DNA of 64,000 bases, taken from NCBI GenBank assembly GCA_902614905.1, contig CACMMN010000005.1:1-64000 (forward strand), written 5' to 3'. Below the pieces are notes generated by a model, which saw only the letters and a list, made by a program, of their open reading frames with translations, was not told the origin of the DNA and made no database searches. Of the stretch, positions 36,663-44,784 are shown one piece after another. The DNA comes from an uncultured Pelagibacteraceae bacterium. Its GTDB lineage: Bacteria; Pseudomonadota; Alphaproteobacteria; Pelagibacterales; Pelagibacteraceae. The position numbers and the translations under genes are program-made. The number at the start of each line of letters is the position of its first letter. The first letter of the stretch is position 1.

Positions 36663-38150
36663 ATGAAATTATTTATTATACTTGGAAATCAATTATTTCC
36701 ATTAAAATACCTAAACCGCTTCAAAAAAGACCATCTTTTTTTTATGGCAGAAGATAACGGTTTATGCACCTATGAAAAACATCACAAACTTAAAATTCTT
36801 TTATTTTTGTCATCTATGAGATCATTTTATGAAAATTTAAAAAAAAATAGCTTTAAAATTACTTATTCTAAAATTGAAGATTCAGCTTTCAAAGATGATT
36901 ATATTTTGAAAATCAAAAAAATTTTAAAAAAAAATAAAATCAACGAAATTTCATGTTTTGAAATTGAAGATAAACCATTTGAAAAAAAAATTATAGACTT
37001 TTCAAAAAAAAACAAAATAAAGCTTAATATAATTACATCTCCAATGTTTCTTAATACTAGAGATGATTTTAAAAAATATTTATCTAAATCAAAAAAACCA
37101 TTCATGGCAGTTTTTTATAAAGACACTAGAAGAAAAATGAACATCTTAATGAATGGCGAAGATCCCGTTGGTGGTAAATGGAGCTTTGATGAAGATAATA
37201 GAAAGAAACTGCCTAAAGGAACCAAAGTTCCCTCATTTCCTAAAATTGATCAAACAGTTCACACAATAAAACTGAAAAATATTATAGAAAAGAAGTTTGC
37301 AACACACCCTGGTTCAACAGAAAATTTTTGGTTTGCAACTGAATATAAAGAAGTTTTAAAACTACTAGAATTTTTTATAAAACAAAAGTCTAATTTATTT
37401 GGCGACTATGAGGATGCGGTCGATCAAAATAATAACATATTGTTTCATAGTGCTCTTAGTCCTTATTTAAATTTAGGTTTGATAACTCCAGAAATAATTT
37501 TAGAGAGGATTTTAGATAGCCATAAAAAGAAAAAAATTAAAATTAATTCTTTAGAGGGTTATATAAGGCAAGTAATTGGCTGGCGAGAATTCATGAGAGG
37601 AATTTATCAAAATTTTTATAACAAATTAGAAAATGGTAATTTTTTTAAACATAAGCGTAAAATGAAAACTACTTGGTACCAAGGAAATACAGGACTTCCA
37701 CCTTTGGACTATGCGATAAAAAATGCTAATGATCATGGTTGGTCACATCATATAGAGAGATTGATGATTTTATCAAACATTATGAATCTATGTGAGATTA
37801 AACCAATATTTGTTTACAAATGGTTTATGGAAATGTTTGTTGACTCATCTGATTGGGTAATGTCACCAAATGTTTATGGAATGGGATTATTTAGTGATGG
37901 AGGAATTTTTGCTACTAAACCTTATATTTGTGGATCAAGTTATTTTCTTAAAATGATGGATTTTAAAAAAGGTGAATGGTGCAATATTATGGATGGTCTT
38001 TATTGGAGATTTATAAATAAGAATAGATCTTTTTTTTTAAAAAATCCGAGATTATCAATGATGGTAAGAATATACGATAAGATGAATGTTCCAAGGAAAA
38101 AACTTATATTATCTGCTGCAGAAAAATTTATTAATCAAAATACTATTTAA
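36663..38150 (+). CDS. Bacterial cryptochrome/photolyase of the FeS-BCP (PhrB/CryPro) family, cluster ligands missing
   Basis: A 495 aa flavoprotein of the family containing (6-4) photolyases and CryB-type photoreceptors. N-terminal antenna domain: IILGNQLFPLKYL, YEKHHKLKILLFLSSMRSF, PVGGKWSFDEDNR. C-terminal FAD domain: VIGWREFMRGIYQNFY, GLPPLDYAI, GWSHHIERLMILSN, DWVMSPNVYGMGLFSDGG. Only five Cys are present (35, 98, 377, 423, 440). The CxxC expected after the conserved KPY segment is absent, replaced by a shorter FKKGEWC. It likely repairs UV lesions or senses light. It is followed by a convergent GT2 gene (8 nt overlap). Confidence 0.9.
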   Translation: MKLFIILGNQLFPLKYLNRFKKDHLFFMAEDNGLCTYEKHHKLKILLFLSSMRSFYENLKKNSFKITYSKIEDSAFKDDYILKIKKILKKNKINEISCFEIEDKPFEKKIIDFSKKNKIKLNIITSPMFLNTRDDFKKYLSKSKKPFMAVFYKDTRRKMNILMNGEDPVGGKWSFDEDNRKKLPKGTKVPSFPKIDQTVHTIKLKNIIEKKFATHPGSTENFWFATEYKEVLKLLEFFIKQKSNLFGDYEDAVDQNNNILFHSALSPYLNLGLITPEIILERILDSHKKKKIKINSLEGYIRQVIGWREFMRGIYQNFYNKLENGNFFKHKRKMKTTWYQGNTGLPPLDYAIKNANDHGWSHHIERLMILSNIMNLCEIKPIFVYKWFMEMFVDSSDWVMSPNVYGMGLFSDGGIFATKPYICGSSYFLKMMDFKKGEWCNIMDGLYWRFINKNRSFFLKNPRLSMMVRIYDKMNVPRKKLILSAAEKFINQNTI

Positions 38151-38862
38151 AAAAAATTTTTTTAAATGTTAAAAAAAATAAATTTTTTAAAGTTCTTAGT
38201 ATTTCAATTCTAGGTATCTTTGAGATCCCCTTTTTTCTGTCATAAAAAGTTATTGGTATTTCTTTTATAATGATATTATTTCTTTCTAATTCAAATAGTG
38301 TTCCCATAAAAAAACTATATCCTTTAGTTTTTACATTGTTTAGGTCAAAGTCTTTTAAATTTTTTATGTCGAAACCTCTAAAAGATGTTGTAAACTCATT
38401 CGACTTAATCTGTGATATAATTTGAATTAATTTATTACCAAATTTACTCATCATTAGTCTTGTGCCTTTCATTAAACATTTTCCTCCAGATACATATCTT
38501 GATCCAATTACAAAAGGATAATCCTTTAATTTTTTTATAAATTCTGGAAGTTCTTTTGGATGATGAGACAGATCAGCATCCATAGTAATCAAATAATCAA
38601 AATTGTTTTCAACAGCATATCTAAACGCAATTTTATGTGCTGTATCTAATCCTAATTTTTTCTCTCTTTCAATTAGATTTATATTGTAATTTTTTTTTTT
38701 TAATTCTTTAACAACTTCTGAAGTTTTGTCTGGAGAATTATCATCAATAATTAAAATTGAGCTAAGAGGAAGATATTTTATTATACCATTTATTAGCTCC
38801 TTTATATTCTCTATTTCATTGTAAGTTGCTGTAAATACTAATATTCTTTTATCATTATTCAT
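38143..38862 (-). CDS. GT2 family polyprenol-phosphate sugar transferase (DPM1-like)
   Basis: A 239 aa glycosyltransferase A-fold protein resembling dolichol-phosphate mannosyltransferase. LVFTATYNEIENIKELI, LIIDDNSPDKTSEV (nucleotide-binding DDxS), ITMDADLSHHPKEL (DxD metal motif) and FVIGSRYVSGGK are typical. There is no C-terminal membrane domain. It would load a sugar from GDP- or UDP-sugar onto a polyprenyl phosphate in the cytoplasmic leaflet. It is divergent from the GDP-mannose-dehydratase-like gene across 20 nt, so the two may serve one surface-glycan pathway. Confidence 0.88.
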   Translation of the reverse strand: MNNDKRILVFTATYNEIENIKELINGIIKYLPLSSILIIDDNSPDKTSEVVKELKKKNYNINLIEREKKLGLDTAHKIAFRYAVENNFDYLITMDADLSHHPKELPEFIKKLKDYPFVIGSRYVSGGKCLMKGTRLMMSKFGNKLIQIISQIKSNEFTTSFRGFDIKNLKDFDLNNVKTKGYSFFMGTLFELERNNIIIKEIPITFYDRKKGISKIPRIEILRTLKNLFFLTFKKIFFK

Positions 38863-38882
38863 TTATTAATTTATTTATATCT

Positions 38883-39842
38883 ATGAAAGATAAAATTTCA
38901 ATTGTAGTAGGTGGATCTGGCCAATTTGGTATTTATCTATCTCAATTATTGCTTAAAAAAAAATATAAAGTAATTATAACTAGTAGAAATATAAAATTAG
39001 CAAAAAAAAAAATACCCATTAAGAGTAAAAATTTAATTTTAAAACGAATAAATATTTTAAATTTAGAGGAAATTAAAAAACTCATTTTAGAAAATAAACC
39101 AAATATCATTTTTTATTTTGCAAGCCAAAGTTCACCAAAACTATCATTTAAAAATAAAAAGGAAACATACCAAAGTAATTACATCGGTTGCCAAAATTTT
39201 TTAAAGGTTATCCAAAAACGAAAAATCGATTGCAAGTTTATAAATGCTGCCTCAAGTGAAATTTACTCTGAGACAAAAAAAAAAATTAAATTAAATTCAA
39301 AAAAAAAACCAATAAGCCCATACGGTAGAGCAAAACTCATGTCTTTTGAAGAAACTAAGTACTACAGAGAAAAAAAAAATATCAAATCTTATAATGCAAT
39401 AATTTTTAATACTGAGTCGATTTTAAGAAACCGGGAATATCTTATTCCAAAAATTTGTTTAGCAGCAATAAATGCCTATAAATTTAATACTATCACAGCT
39501 TTTGGAAATTTAAATGTTTCTAGAGAATGGAATTGGTGTGAGGAACAAGTCAAATATTTATTACGTTTTATAAATAAAGAACCACAAGATTTTATATTAT
39601 CAAACGGTAAAGCCTATACTGCTAAACAAATGATATATTATGCATTCAATTACTTTAATTTAGATTATAAAAGATTTATTAAATTTAGAAAAAGTTTTCT
39701 TAGAAAGAAAGACTTTAAACTCAAAAGATCAAATTACTCTTTTTGTTTAAAAAGAAATAATATAAGGAGACAAAATAAAATATACGGTAAGAAAATCGTA
39801 TATGCGTTGATAAAATATTATTTAAATGAAACAAAAAATTAA
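38883..39842 (+). CDS. NAD(P)-dependent sugar epimerase/dehydratase, GDP-mannose 4,6-dehydratase-like
   Basis: Extended SDR of 319 aa. N-terminal GGSGQFGIYLSQLL, the NAASSEIYSE strand, the catalytic SPYGRAK (YxxxK) and IIFNTESILRN with FGNLNVSREWNWCEEQVKYL follow the GDP-mannose 4,6-dehydratase pattern (FNHESxRRG; GNLDxxRDWGHAxDYV), but diverged and shortened. Substrate is therefore uncertain. First gene of a six-gene chain in which neighbouring genes overlap or nearly touch. Very AT-rich with long A-runs. The last 17 nt overlap the next gene. Confidence 0.8.
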   Translation: MKDKISIVVGGSGQFGIYLSQLLLKKKYKVIITSRNIKLAKKKIPIKSKNLILKRINILNLEEIKKLILENKPNIIFYFASQSSPKLSFKNKKETYQSNYIGCQNFLKVIQKRKIDCKFINAASSEIYSETKKKIKLNSKKKPISPYGRAKLMSFEETKYYREKKNIKSYNAIIFNTESILRNREYLIPKICLAAINAYKFNTITAFGNLNVSREWNWCEEQVKYLLRFINKEPQDFILSNGKAYTAKQMIYYAFNYFNLDYKRFIKFRKSFLRKKDFKLKRSNYSFCLKRNNIRRQNKIYGKKIVYALIKYYLNETKN

Positions 39843-41034
39843 CAATAAATACATTCTAATTTATTTAATAATTTTGTTATTTTTATCTTACTTTTTCTTG
39901 TATTTTAAACATCAGGTTGGGAATGACTCAACAATTTCTGAATGGTTAATTAATTATGAAGGTGGATTTACAAGACGAGGTGTTACTGGTCAAATAGTCA
40001 TTTTATTTACAAGATTATTCGATACAGAATTAAGATGGACAATTTTTTTATTTCAATCTTTTTCTTGCACAATTTACTTTCTTCTTTTATGGCATTTATT
40101 CAAAGATTTAAAAACTAACAGAATTATTACTTTAGCAATATTCACACCAATTTTCATATTATATCCAATTGCTGAAATTGAGGTTCTTGCTAGAAAAGAA
40201 ATTTTAGTATTTGTTCTTCTATTAATATATTTATTAATACCATCTCAAAATTTGTTAAAAAATTTTTTTTTAGCGGTTTTTTCATTTTTATCTATTTTAG
40301 TTTGGGAGCCTACAATATTTTTTATACCTGTTGTTTTCCTATATTTAATTATTGAAAATAAAATAGAAAAATTTGATTTAAAATTGATAAAAATTATTTT
40401 GCTCATTACACCTGGAATTTTTTTATCATTTTATATAATTTTTAACCCATTGACAGATAATCAATGGGATGTAATGGCATCTGTTTTAAAAAATGAGTTT
40501 GGTGAAACATGTTATATGTCTTGCAAGTTACTTAAATCAAAGTCTTCTATAATTCAACAATTTCAAGGAAATTTAGGTAAATATTCTTTAGAGGTTTTTT
40601 TAAGATACTTTTTAATTATTATGATTGGGTTTTATCCACTATTGGTCTTAATTAAAAATTCTTCGGTTGATAATAAAAATTTAATATTTTTCAGAAATTT
40701 TGATAATCTTTTATTGCCATTTTGTATAGCAACCTCTCCTGTGATCTTGTTGTTTGCAATGGGATACGATTGGGGAAGATGGGTAAATATTTCATATGTA
40801 GTTTTAGTGATAATTATTCTTAATTTAATAAAAAGCCAAAAAATAATATTAAACCTTAAGTCACTGGAAAAAAATTTAATATATAAAATTAAAGGAAAAT
40901 TTTTTATTATATTTTTTATTATATTTTGTTTTGGGTGGAACCCAAAAACTGTTATAACTGGAGATATTGCTTCTTTTCCAGGTTACAGAGTTCCTGTAAA
41001 AGTATTTAACAAAATAATTTTTGGAGAATATTAA
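39826..41034 (+). CDS. Polytopic membrane protein, probable glycan-related
   Basis: A 402 aa protein with about ten hydrophobic segments and a C-terminal soluble tail. After the first membrane segment there is NDSTISEWLINYEGGFTRRG, and the EGGFxRRG motif recurs, by my recollection, in integral membrane proteins of polysaccharide loci. No known polymerase (Wzy) or GT-C motif is certain. Its position between a nucleotide-sugar enzyme and the DCC thiol protein suggests a role in making or exporting a surface molecule. It overlaps the upstream gene by 17 nt. Confidence 0.75.
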   Translation: MKQKINNKYILIYLIILLFLSYFFLYFKHQVGNDSTISEWLINYEGGFTRRGVTGQIVILFTRLFDTELRWTIFLFQSFSCTIYFLLLWHLFKDLKTNRIITLAIFTPIFILYPIAEIEVLARKEILVFVLLLIYLLIPSQNLLKNFFLAVFSFLSILVWEPTIFFIPVVFLYLIIENKIEKFDLKLIKIILLITPGIFLSFYIIFNPLTDNQWDVMASVLKNEFGETCYMSCKLLKSKSSIIQQFQGNLGKYSLEVFLRYFLIIMIGFYPLLVLIKNSSVDNKNLIFFRNFDNLLLPFCIATSPVILLFAMGYDWGRWVNISYVVLVIIILNLIKSQKIILNLKSLEKNLIYKIKGKFFIIFFIIFCFGWNPKTVITGDIASFPGYRVPVKVFNKIIFGEY

Positions 41035-41035
41035 A

Positions 41036-41407
41036 ATGAAAATAAAAGTTTTTTTTAATAACTCTTGTAATATTTGTAAAATTGAGGTTGATCATTACAA
41101 AAAAAATTCTAATGAAGATATAGAATGGGTCGATATTACAAATAATCAACAAGCATTAGACTTAACATCAAAATCTAAAGAAGAACTTTTAAGAAGATTA
41201 CATGTAATAGAAAATGGAGAAGTTATTGGAGGCGCGAAAGCATTTATAATTATTTGGTCAAAAATACCAAAATATAATTTTTTAGCAAAAATTTTGAGTT
41301 TTAAACCTCTGTTTATCTTATTTCATTACGCTTATGAATTTGTAGCTTATTTTTTATTTTTAAAAAACAAACACCAACTTAATGAAAAAACAAAACCTAC
41401 CAACTAA
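41036..41407 (+). CDS. DCC-type thiol-disulfide oxidoreductase-like protein (DUF393)
   Basis: Family with a thioredoxin-like N-terminus. [19 protein letters not shown] carries the CxxC pair (DxxCxxC pattern, first Asp replaced by Asn), VDIT follows, and [18 protein letters not shown] is the second DUF393 signature. The ATG at 41036 is preceded at 41023-41027 by GGAGA, so I prefer it to the TTG at 41021. The C-terminal part is hydrophobic ([18 protein letters not shown]), possibly membrane-associated. DUF393 genes are often found near photolyase genes; that is established only from my memory of such neighbourhoods. Confidence 0.88.
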   Translation: MKIKVFFNNSCNICKIEVDHYKKNSNEDIEWVDITNNQQALDLTSKSKEELLRRLHVIENGEVIGGAKAFIIIWSKIPKYNFLAKILSFKPLFILFHYAYEFVAYFLFLKNKHQLNEKTKPTN

Positions 41408-41510
41408 GTTGTGCCCAGTTTGTGAAAGGCCCTTTAAATGGAGAAAAAAGTGGAAGCTAAATTGGGAAAAAGTTAAATATTGCTCTAAAAGATGTTCATC
41501 AAAAAGGTAA
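41382..41510 (+). CDS. DUF2256 zinc-ribbon-like microprotein, 42 aa
   Basis: This short gene encodes 42 residues with Cys at 11, 14, 34 and 38 ([15 protein letters not shown] and [12 protein letters not shown]), the exact DUF2256 pattern of CxxC followed by CxxxC. A metal-binding fold is likely. It overlaps the DCC gene by 26 nt and the CRTAC1-like gene by 19 nt, each in a different frame, so expression is locked to its neighbours. DUF2256 proteins are known to be encoded beside bacterial cryptochromes/photolyases in many genomes. No function is established. Confidence 0.92.
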   Translation: MKKQNLPTKLCPVCERPFKWRKKWKLNWEKVKYCSKRCSSKR

Positions 41511-42937
41511 ACTATTTATATAAATTTTTAATTATTTTTTTTTTAATATTACCAATTAATAATTCTCGTTCAGAATTTTTTAAAGATATTTCAAATATTA
41601 TAACGATAAATGAAAATAGGCTCAGTTATGGGGTTTCGGTTACGGATATTAATTCAGATGGAAATAATGAGTTTATAGTTACAGGATTTGGTTATCCAAA
41701 CTTAGCTTTAAGTTACATAAATGGAAAATTAAAAAACATAATCCAAGAGGACATTTTTTTAGATAGAGATAGAAAAACTATTGGTGTTGCAGCATGTGAT
41801 ATAGATAAAGATGGTTTTGAGGAAATTTATTTTTTAAATACGGATACCTATAGTGGAACAAAAAAATATTCTGATAGACTAATTGATAAAAACAATAATA
41901 ATTTTTTTGACTTATTTGAGTTAAAAAAAAATAGAGAAAATCTAAACTTAACAGCAGGTAGATCTGTAGTTTGTGTTGATAGAAAAGGTGACGGCGAATA
42001 CGGTATTTATGTAGCTAATTATGGCGGACCAACTAGATTTTATGAAATCGAAAATAACAAAATAGTAGATAAAGCAGAAAATTTAAATTTGGATAAAGTT
42101 ACTGGTGGAAGAGCAGTAGTATCAGGGCATATATTGACAGATAGAGCTGATATATTTGCAGCAAATGAAAGAGGTGCCAATTTTCTATTAAAAAATAATG
42201 ACGGTAAATTTTATGATGTTGCATTTGAATATAGAGTTGATGATGTAATACAGAATGGAAGGGGAACAGCATTATCAGATATTTACTATAGAGGAAGATT
42301 AGATATTTTGAGTGGTAATTGGCTTGGTTATCATAGAGCGTATGTTTTAGAAAAAAACAAATTTAAGGATATAGGAAACAAAGCTTTCGATAAACCATCT
42401 AGAATAAGAACAATCATCTCTGCTGATTTTGATAATGATGGGTTTGATGAAGTTTTTATGAACAATATCGCAGAACCAAACAAATTATTTAAAATAAATG
42501 AAGATGGAAAATTTGAGGAAATAACATTAAAAACGGCGCTTGAGACTGAAGGATATGGTACTGGAGCAGCTATAGCAGATATTGATAATGATGGGATTTT
42601 AGAATTATTAGTTTCTCACGGGGAGAGTAAAGCTCAACCTTTGACATTGTATAAAGCAAAAGTAGAAAAAAATAGTAAATATTTAAGGATCAAGCCCATC
42701 AATAAATTTGGAGCACCTGCTAGAGGAGCAACTGTAACGCTAATGTCTAATCAAAGAAAGCACTCAAAAACAATTGATGCTGGATCTGGTTATTTATGCC
42801 AAATGGAACCTGTGGCACATTATGGAATTAGAAAAAATGAAAAAGATTTTAGAGTAGAAGTTAAATGGACTAATGGAAAAAAAGTTTTTATAAATAAAAT
42901 TAAACTTAATCAAACAATTACAATAAAACAAAAATGA
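41492..42937 (+). CDS. Secreted CRTAC1-like FG-GAP/VCBS beta-propeller with UnbV/ASPIC C-terminus
   Basis: A 481 aa exported protein with a signal peptide (hydrophobic [11 protein letters not shown] near residues 12-22). At least four Ca-binding DxDxDG loops of FG-GAP repeats are seen: DINSDGNNE (52-60), DIDKDGFEE (103-111), DFDNDGFDE and DIDNDGILE. The C-terminus has the ASPIC/UnbV pattern ([19 protein letters not shown], then a segment with WTNGKKVFI). Homologues include animal CRTAC1 and bacterial secreted or outer-surface proteins. A structural or adhesive role is likely. The stop overlaps the next gene by 4 nt. Confidence 0.9.
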   Translation: MFIKKVNYLYKFLIIFFLILPINNSRSEFFKDISNIITINENRLSYGVSVTDINSDGNNEFIVTGFGYPNLALSYINGKLKNIIQEDIFLDRDRKTIGVAACDIDKDGFEEIYFLNTDTYSGTKKYSDRLIDKNNNNFFDLFELKKNRENLNLTAGRSVVCVDRKGDGEYGIYVANYGGPTRFYEIENNKIVDKAENLNLDKVTGGRAVVSGHILTDRADIFAANERGANFLLKNNDGKFYDVAFEYRVDDVIQNGRGTALSDIYYRGRLDILSGNWLGYHRAYVLEKNKFKDIGNKAFDKPSRIRTIISADFDNDGFDEVFMNNIAEPNKLFKINEDGKFEEITLKTALETEGYGTGAAIADIDNDGILELLVSHGESKAQPLTLYKAKVEKNSKYLRIKPINKFGAPARGATVTLMSNQRKHSKTIDAGSGYLCQMEPVAHYGIRKNEKDFRVEVKWTNGKKVFINKIKLNQTITIKQK

Positions 42938-43623
42938 AAAATATTTTACTAAAATCTTTTCTAATTTTTGCAGTTTTTTTTCAAATCGAATTAGTTGCAG
43001 AAGAAAAAAATTACCACAAAGAATTAATAACTGACTGGTCTAGGATATTTCCTGACAAAAACAGAAATGCTGCTGGACCTAAATTTTTTAGATATATCAT
43101 AGATAAAAAAATTACTTATAAAGATTTTATTGAGTTTAATAAATTATATTGTGCTGTTTCAGGATCATTAATTGATCCGGGGAGTGATTCAGAATTTTTG
43201 TTTATAAAAGAAAATAAAACAAACAATAAAATTTGCGGTAATTATTATAGGTGCTGTGTACCTTGTTCTTGCGATATCATGAAGTATTCAGAGGTTCAAA
43301 AAATGAAATATAAATTTATAGATGGCTCAAGAGAATTTTACGTTATAACAATTAAAAACCCTTGTAACAAAAGTGACTTTCCAAATAGAGTAAATAAAGA
43401 ATATTTTTGTGATGGCAAAAAAATCAATAGTGATCAAGTGTATAATCTTAATGATAGAATAGTTATAGGATTATTACATAATGGAAGAAGATGTAAAAAT
43501 GATGATATTGATTTAGTCAAAAATCATCAAATTACTGGTCGATACTGTGAACTAAGAAATAATACGCCGCTAGAGGAACTAGATGCTGGTATGGGAGACA
43601 TCTTCATAAAACTTGCAAGATAA
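42934..43623 (+). CDS. Secreted cysteine-rich protein of unknown function
   Basis: I do not recognise this 229 aa protein. An N-terminal signal peptide (LLKSFLIFAVFFQIELVAEE) indicates export. There are ten cysteines, an even number, five of them in a dense cluster (KICGNYYRCCVPCSCDIM), suggesting disulfides or metal binding. HNGRRCKNDD and GRYCELRN near the end contain two more. It follows the CRTAC1-like gene with an ATGA overlap, so it is likely a partner. The high Cys content is unusual in this window. It ends 12 nt before the convergent photolyase gene. Confidence 0.82.
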   Translation: MKNILLKSFLIFAVFFQIELVAEEKNYHKELITDWSRIFPDKNRNAAGPKFFRYIIDKKITYKDFIEFNKLYCAVSGSLIDPGSDSEFLFIKENKTNNKICGNYYRCCVPCSCDIMKYSEVQKMKYKFIDGSREFYVITIKNPCNKSDFPNRVNKEYFCDGKKINSDQVYNLNDRIVIGLLHNGRRCKNDDIDLVKNHQITGRYCELRNNTPLEELDAGMGDIFIKLAR

Positions 43624-43635
43624 ACTTAACAAAAA

Positions 43636-44778
43636 TTATGTAAAGTTTGAAATAATTTTTGGAATATAATTTTTAAAATTAAAAAAACCTTTATTGCAAT
43701 ATTGCCAAGAATATTGATCGAGTTTTCTATATAAAAAATTTATTTTTAAATTATTTAAATTTAGATAATCTAGGTTTTCTCCAACAGTTGGATACAATCC
43801 GATGTTTTTTTTATCAATTTTTTTAATTTGGCTTATATCAATTATTTCACAATCAATTGATTGTTCTTTTAATCTTTTTTCTTGATCTTCAAAAAGAAGG
43901 TACTTAAATTTTGATACTTTTTCATTGAGTTTGATTGATCTGTTTTCATTTTTGTTAGAGACTAAATATATTTTTTTAAATTTACTATCTTTAAAGTCTG
44001 AGATTTCGAAAGAAAGATTATTATCAAAAATTAATAAATTAACTGGTTCAATATTTTCAGAATTTTTAAAATCTTGTTTTATTATTGAATAAGTTCTTTG
44101 TGAAATTTTTGGAGGAGCATTTTCATTTAATTTAATATTTTTAAATCTATTATTTGTGAATTTTTTAATATTCCATTCACTTGCTAGATAATGCTTTCCT
44201 TGTGTTTGAACCCCCGCAACCCATCTCCATCCAAGAGTATTTGATGCAGCATCTCCATCAAGTAGGTGTTGCATAAAAAATTCAGCGCCAAGTTGCCAAG
44301 GTAAATTAAGTGTAAAAATCCAAATACTGGCAAACCACATTCTAGTGTGATTATGGAGGTAGTTATTATTTTTTAACTCATTTACCCATTCATTAAAACA
44401 ATCTATATTTGTATCACCTTCCATTGCGTTTTGATAATTTTTGTCATCTTTATATTTTTCTTTAATATTTCTTAAATCAATTAAATAGTCACTCCAAACA
44501 TTAGGTCTTAACTCTAACCATCCTTTCCAGTACGTTCTCCAAAGTACTTCCTGTATAAACTTTTCATTTTTTGAAAAAGAAAACTTCTCAAGTGATTTTT
44601 TTATAATTTCAATTTCATTAAGAACGCCATGTGTAACATAAGGTGATAAACACGATACATTATCTCGTTTATCAGGACCAAAATCAAAATTTCTTAGCTT
44701 TGAATAATCAGAAAGATTTTTCTCAACAAAATGATTTAATCTATATATAGCTTTCGCTCTTGAGGCTTCAAAATTCAT
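43636..44778 (-). CDS. Photolyase-type FAD-binding protein with inverted domain order
   Basis: A 380 aa protein whose first ~210 residues are the photolyase FAD-binding domain: EVLWRTYWKGWLELRP (77-92), YLHNHTRMWFASIWIFTL (140-157), then LLDGDAASNTLGWRWVAG (172-189), which contains the flavin-contacting Asn180 and Trp electron-transfer positions. There is no N-terminal antenna domain. Instead residues ~245-360 look like an alpha/beta fold (VNLLIFDNN, KKIYLVSN, INFLYRKLDQYSW). Either a circular permutation or a new C-terminal domain is implied. It may repair UV damage or sense light together with the photolyase at 36663. Confidence 0.87.
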   Translation of the reverse strand: MNFEASRAKAIYRLNHFVEKNLSDYSKLRNFDFGPDKRDNVSCLSPYVTHGVLNEIEIIKKSLEKFSFSKNEKFIQEVLWRTYWKGWLELRPNVWSDYLIDLRNIKEKYKDDKNYQNAMEGDTNIDCFNEWVNELKNNNYLHNHTRMWFASIWIFTLNLPWQLGAEFFMQHLLDGDAASNTLGWRWVAGVQTQGKHYLASEWNIKKFTNNRFKNIKLNENAPPKISQRTYSIIKQDFKNSENIEPVNLLIFDNNLSFEISDFKDSKFKKIYLVSNKNENRSIKLNEKVSKFKYLLFEDQEKRLKEQSIDCEIIDISQIKKIDKKNIGLYPTVGENLDYLNLNNLKINFLYRKLDQYSWQYCNKGFFNFKNYIPKIISNFT

Positions 44779-44784
44779 ATTTCT

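Noticed and set aside
38990..39310. Long A-runs in the GDP-mannose-dehydratase-like gene, considered as phase-variation tracts or frameshifts
   Set aside because: The reading frame and the family motifs continue through them, and similar runs occur across the whole AT-rich window.
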